This document shows, one piece after another, positions 33,383 to 34,395 of a stretch of DNA of 34,395 bases; positions within the stretch are counted from its first letter, which is position 1, and every line of letters begins with the position of its first letter. This stretch comes from Planctomycetota bacterium (lineage in GTDB: Bacteria; Planctomycetota; JACOTG01; JAJDCM01): assembly GCA_029260825.1 (NCBI GenBank), contig JAJDCM010000232.1:1-34395 (forward strand), given 5' to 3'. The position numbers and the translations under genes are program-made. Under the pieces are notes generated by a model that had not been told where the DNA came from, searched no databases, and worked only from the letters and a program-made list of their open reading frames with translations.

Positions 33383-34395
33383 CTACTCTTCGTTTCGAAC
33401 GTAATCGTACGCTGCCGGTTGACCGTTGACGCCTCGCTTGGGAGGCGCGATCCAATTGGCCATCTTGGTCGGGTCAAAGTTCGCCGCATTCATGATGTTG
33501 TGCTCGTACTCATAGTCCGCCTCGGTTGGAATCCAGTTGTCTTTCTCTTTCTCCCACTGTTCATCCGTGAGGGGAGCACCTTGAGGAGAGAAGTGACTTC
33601 CTGCATAGATCCCGATATGGCGATGGAAATGCTTGTGGGGCAGATAGAGGCGGTCGGATATGCCATAGCTGTCAAGGGTCTTGTTCCATCGGTCACAACC
33701 ACGCTGACAGTCCTGAATGTAGGCATCGCGAAGGATCTCGTTCATGGCGGTTCGGGTCGGCACTTCTTCTGTGGTCACCCGGCCGTTTTCATACACCTCC
33801 CACGGGTAGATCCCTTCTTTTGCCTGGTGGTCTTTGTACTTCTCCTCGTAGGCTCGCCCCTTCAGACCGTTGGCAAAGTAGGTGGCCGCATTGGATGAAA
33901 TCTCGCCACCGAAGAGATCAATACTCAAGCTGAACCAGAGATTCAGATGTTTTTGAATCGTGGGGAGATCGATTCCTCCGTGCTTGCGAACATCTTCCGC
34001 TAGCCCCTTGTTATCTCGCATGATCTGAGCTGTTCGCTCGACCACCCTCATCACTCCCGTTTCCCCGACGAACATGTGATGAGCTTCTTCTGTCAACATG
34101 AAGCGAGTGCATCGAGAGAGAGGATCGAAGGAACTCTCGGCAAGAGCAAGAAGCTGATACTTCCCGTCCCGATCGGTGAACATGGCGAACATGAAGAAAT
34201 CGAGCCAGCTGGTGACGGGCTGGTTGAAAGCTCCCAGAATTCGAGGAGTGTCCTCGCTTCCCGAACGGCGCATGAGAAGCGCCTCGGCTTCCTCTCGCCC
34301 ATCCCGACCAAAGTAAGAATGAAGAAGATGGACCATGGCCCAAAGATGCCGGCCTTCTTCCACGTTGACTTGAAAAAGATTTCTGAGGTCATACA
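33383..34395 (-). CDS. boxB: Benzoyl-CoA 2,3-epoxidase subunit BoxB (C-terminal part; start beyond the window)
   Basis: The frame stays open to the right edge, giving 337 residues; full BoxB is about 470. The first visible residues are YDLRNLFQVNVEEGRHLWAM, with diiron ligands EEGRH. Later comes FMLTEEAHHMFVGE with the second Glu and His ligands. PRILGAFN, ESSFDPLSR and WIAPPKRGVNGQPA are all characteristic of BoxB. BoxB, with reductase BoxA, inserts oxygen into benzoyl-CoA to give 2,3-epoxybenzoyl-CoA in aerobic benzoate degradation. It is the most upstream visible gene of the operon with hydratase, ALDH, thiolase and dehydrogenase. BoxA and BoxC are not in the window and may lie upstream. 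The gene ends in TAG. Confidence 0.96.
   Translation of the reverse strand, partial: YDLRNLFQVNVEEGRHLWAMVHLLHSYFGRDGREEAEALLMRRSGSEDTPRILGAFNQPVTSWLDFFMFAMFTDRDGKYQLLALAESSFDPLSRCTRFMLTEEAHHMFVGETGVMRVVERTAQIMRDNKGLAEDVRKHGGIDLPTIQKHLNLWFSLSIDLFGGEISSNAATYFANGLKGRAYEEKYKDHQAKEGIYPWEVYENGRVTTEEVPTRTAMNEILRDAYIQDCQRGCDRWNKTLDSYGISDRLYLPHKHFHRHIGIYAGSHFSPQGAPLTDEQWEKEKDNWIPTEADYEYEHNIMNAANFDPTKMANWIAPPKRGVNGQPAAYDYVRNEE

Overview
The window reads as chromosomal DNA of a Gram-negative, moderately GC-rich, probably aerobic or facultative bacterium with an aromatic-degrading lifestyle. Shine-Dalgarno sites are clear at many genes, 4-bp stop/start overlaps are common, and GTG and TTG starts recur. 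Exported proteins, ABC-2/Gld-type machinery, a kinase/SUMF1 fusion, Sel1 repeats and tandem Usp domains would suit Myxococcota-, Planctomycetota- or related lineages, but no marker gene here settles the phylum. I see no rRNA, tRNA, CRISPR array, insertion sequence or prophage gene.

Layout. (1) 1-2525, minus strand: SDR - aldehyde dehydrogenase (ALDH8-like) - RidA-family protein (cut by the window edge). These look like the lower part of a 3-hydroxyanthranilate/2-aminomuconate pathway. (2) 2551-6312: a large exported tricorn-like protease with its own terminator. (3) 6604-10729: a metallophosphoesterase, a tandem universal stress protein split by an in-frame amber codon, and an alkaline-phosphatase-superfamily lipoprotein annotated by homology as sulfatase but with Thr where sulfatases carry the formylglycine Cys. 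(4) 10866-14236, plus strand: queG, moaA and a membrane-anchored SGNH hydrolase. (5) 14292-19389, minus strand: a three-gene Gld-type ABC export operon (ATPase, permease fused to a GldG-like domain, DUF4340 protein). The DUF4340 protein carries what looks like an inserted GspG pseudopilin globular domain. (6) 19672-21897: a pseudokinase - TM - SUMF1-domain protein. (7) 21928-26451, minus strand: TetR regulator plus the three subunits of a 4-hydroxybenzoyl-CoA-reductase-like molybdoenzyme, with a readable promoter and operator. (8) 26557-28755: ferritin, 3-methyladenine DNA glycosylase I and a Sel1-repeat protein. (9) 28998-34395, minus strand: boxB (partial) - enoyl-CoA hydratase - aldehyde dehydrogenase - 3-oxoadipyl-CoA-type thiolase - 3-hydroxyacyl-CoA dehydrogenase, an aerobic benzoyl-CoA (box) and beta-oxidation operon.

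How it fits together. The most coherent story is metabolic. The molybdoenzyme would remove the para-hydroxyl of 4-hydroxybenzoyl-CoA to give benzoyl-CoA. BoxAB would epoxidise benzoyl-CoA, and the remaining box operon genes would oxidise the ring-opened product to acetyl-CoA and succinyl-CoA. MoaA, encoded 8-9 kb away, serves the molybdenum cofactor the reductase needs. Pairing a reductase best known from anaerobic phenol and 4-hydroxybenzoate degraders with the oxygen-dependent box route is unusual. The most unexpected local structures are the GspG-like insertion in the DUF4340 protein, the doubly degenerate pseudokinase/SUMF1 fusion and the amber-split tandem Usp gene.
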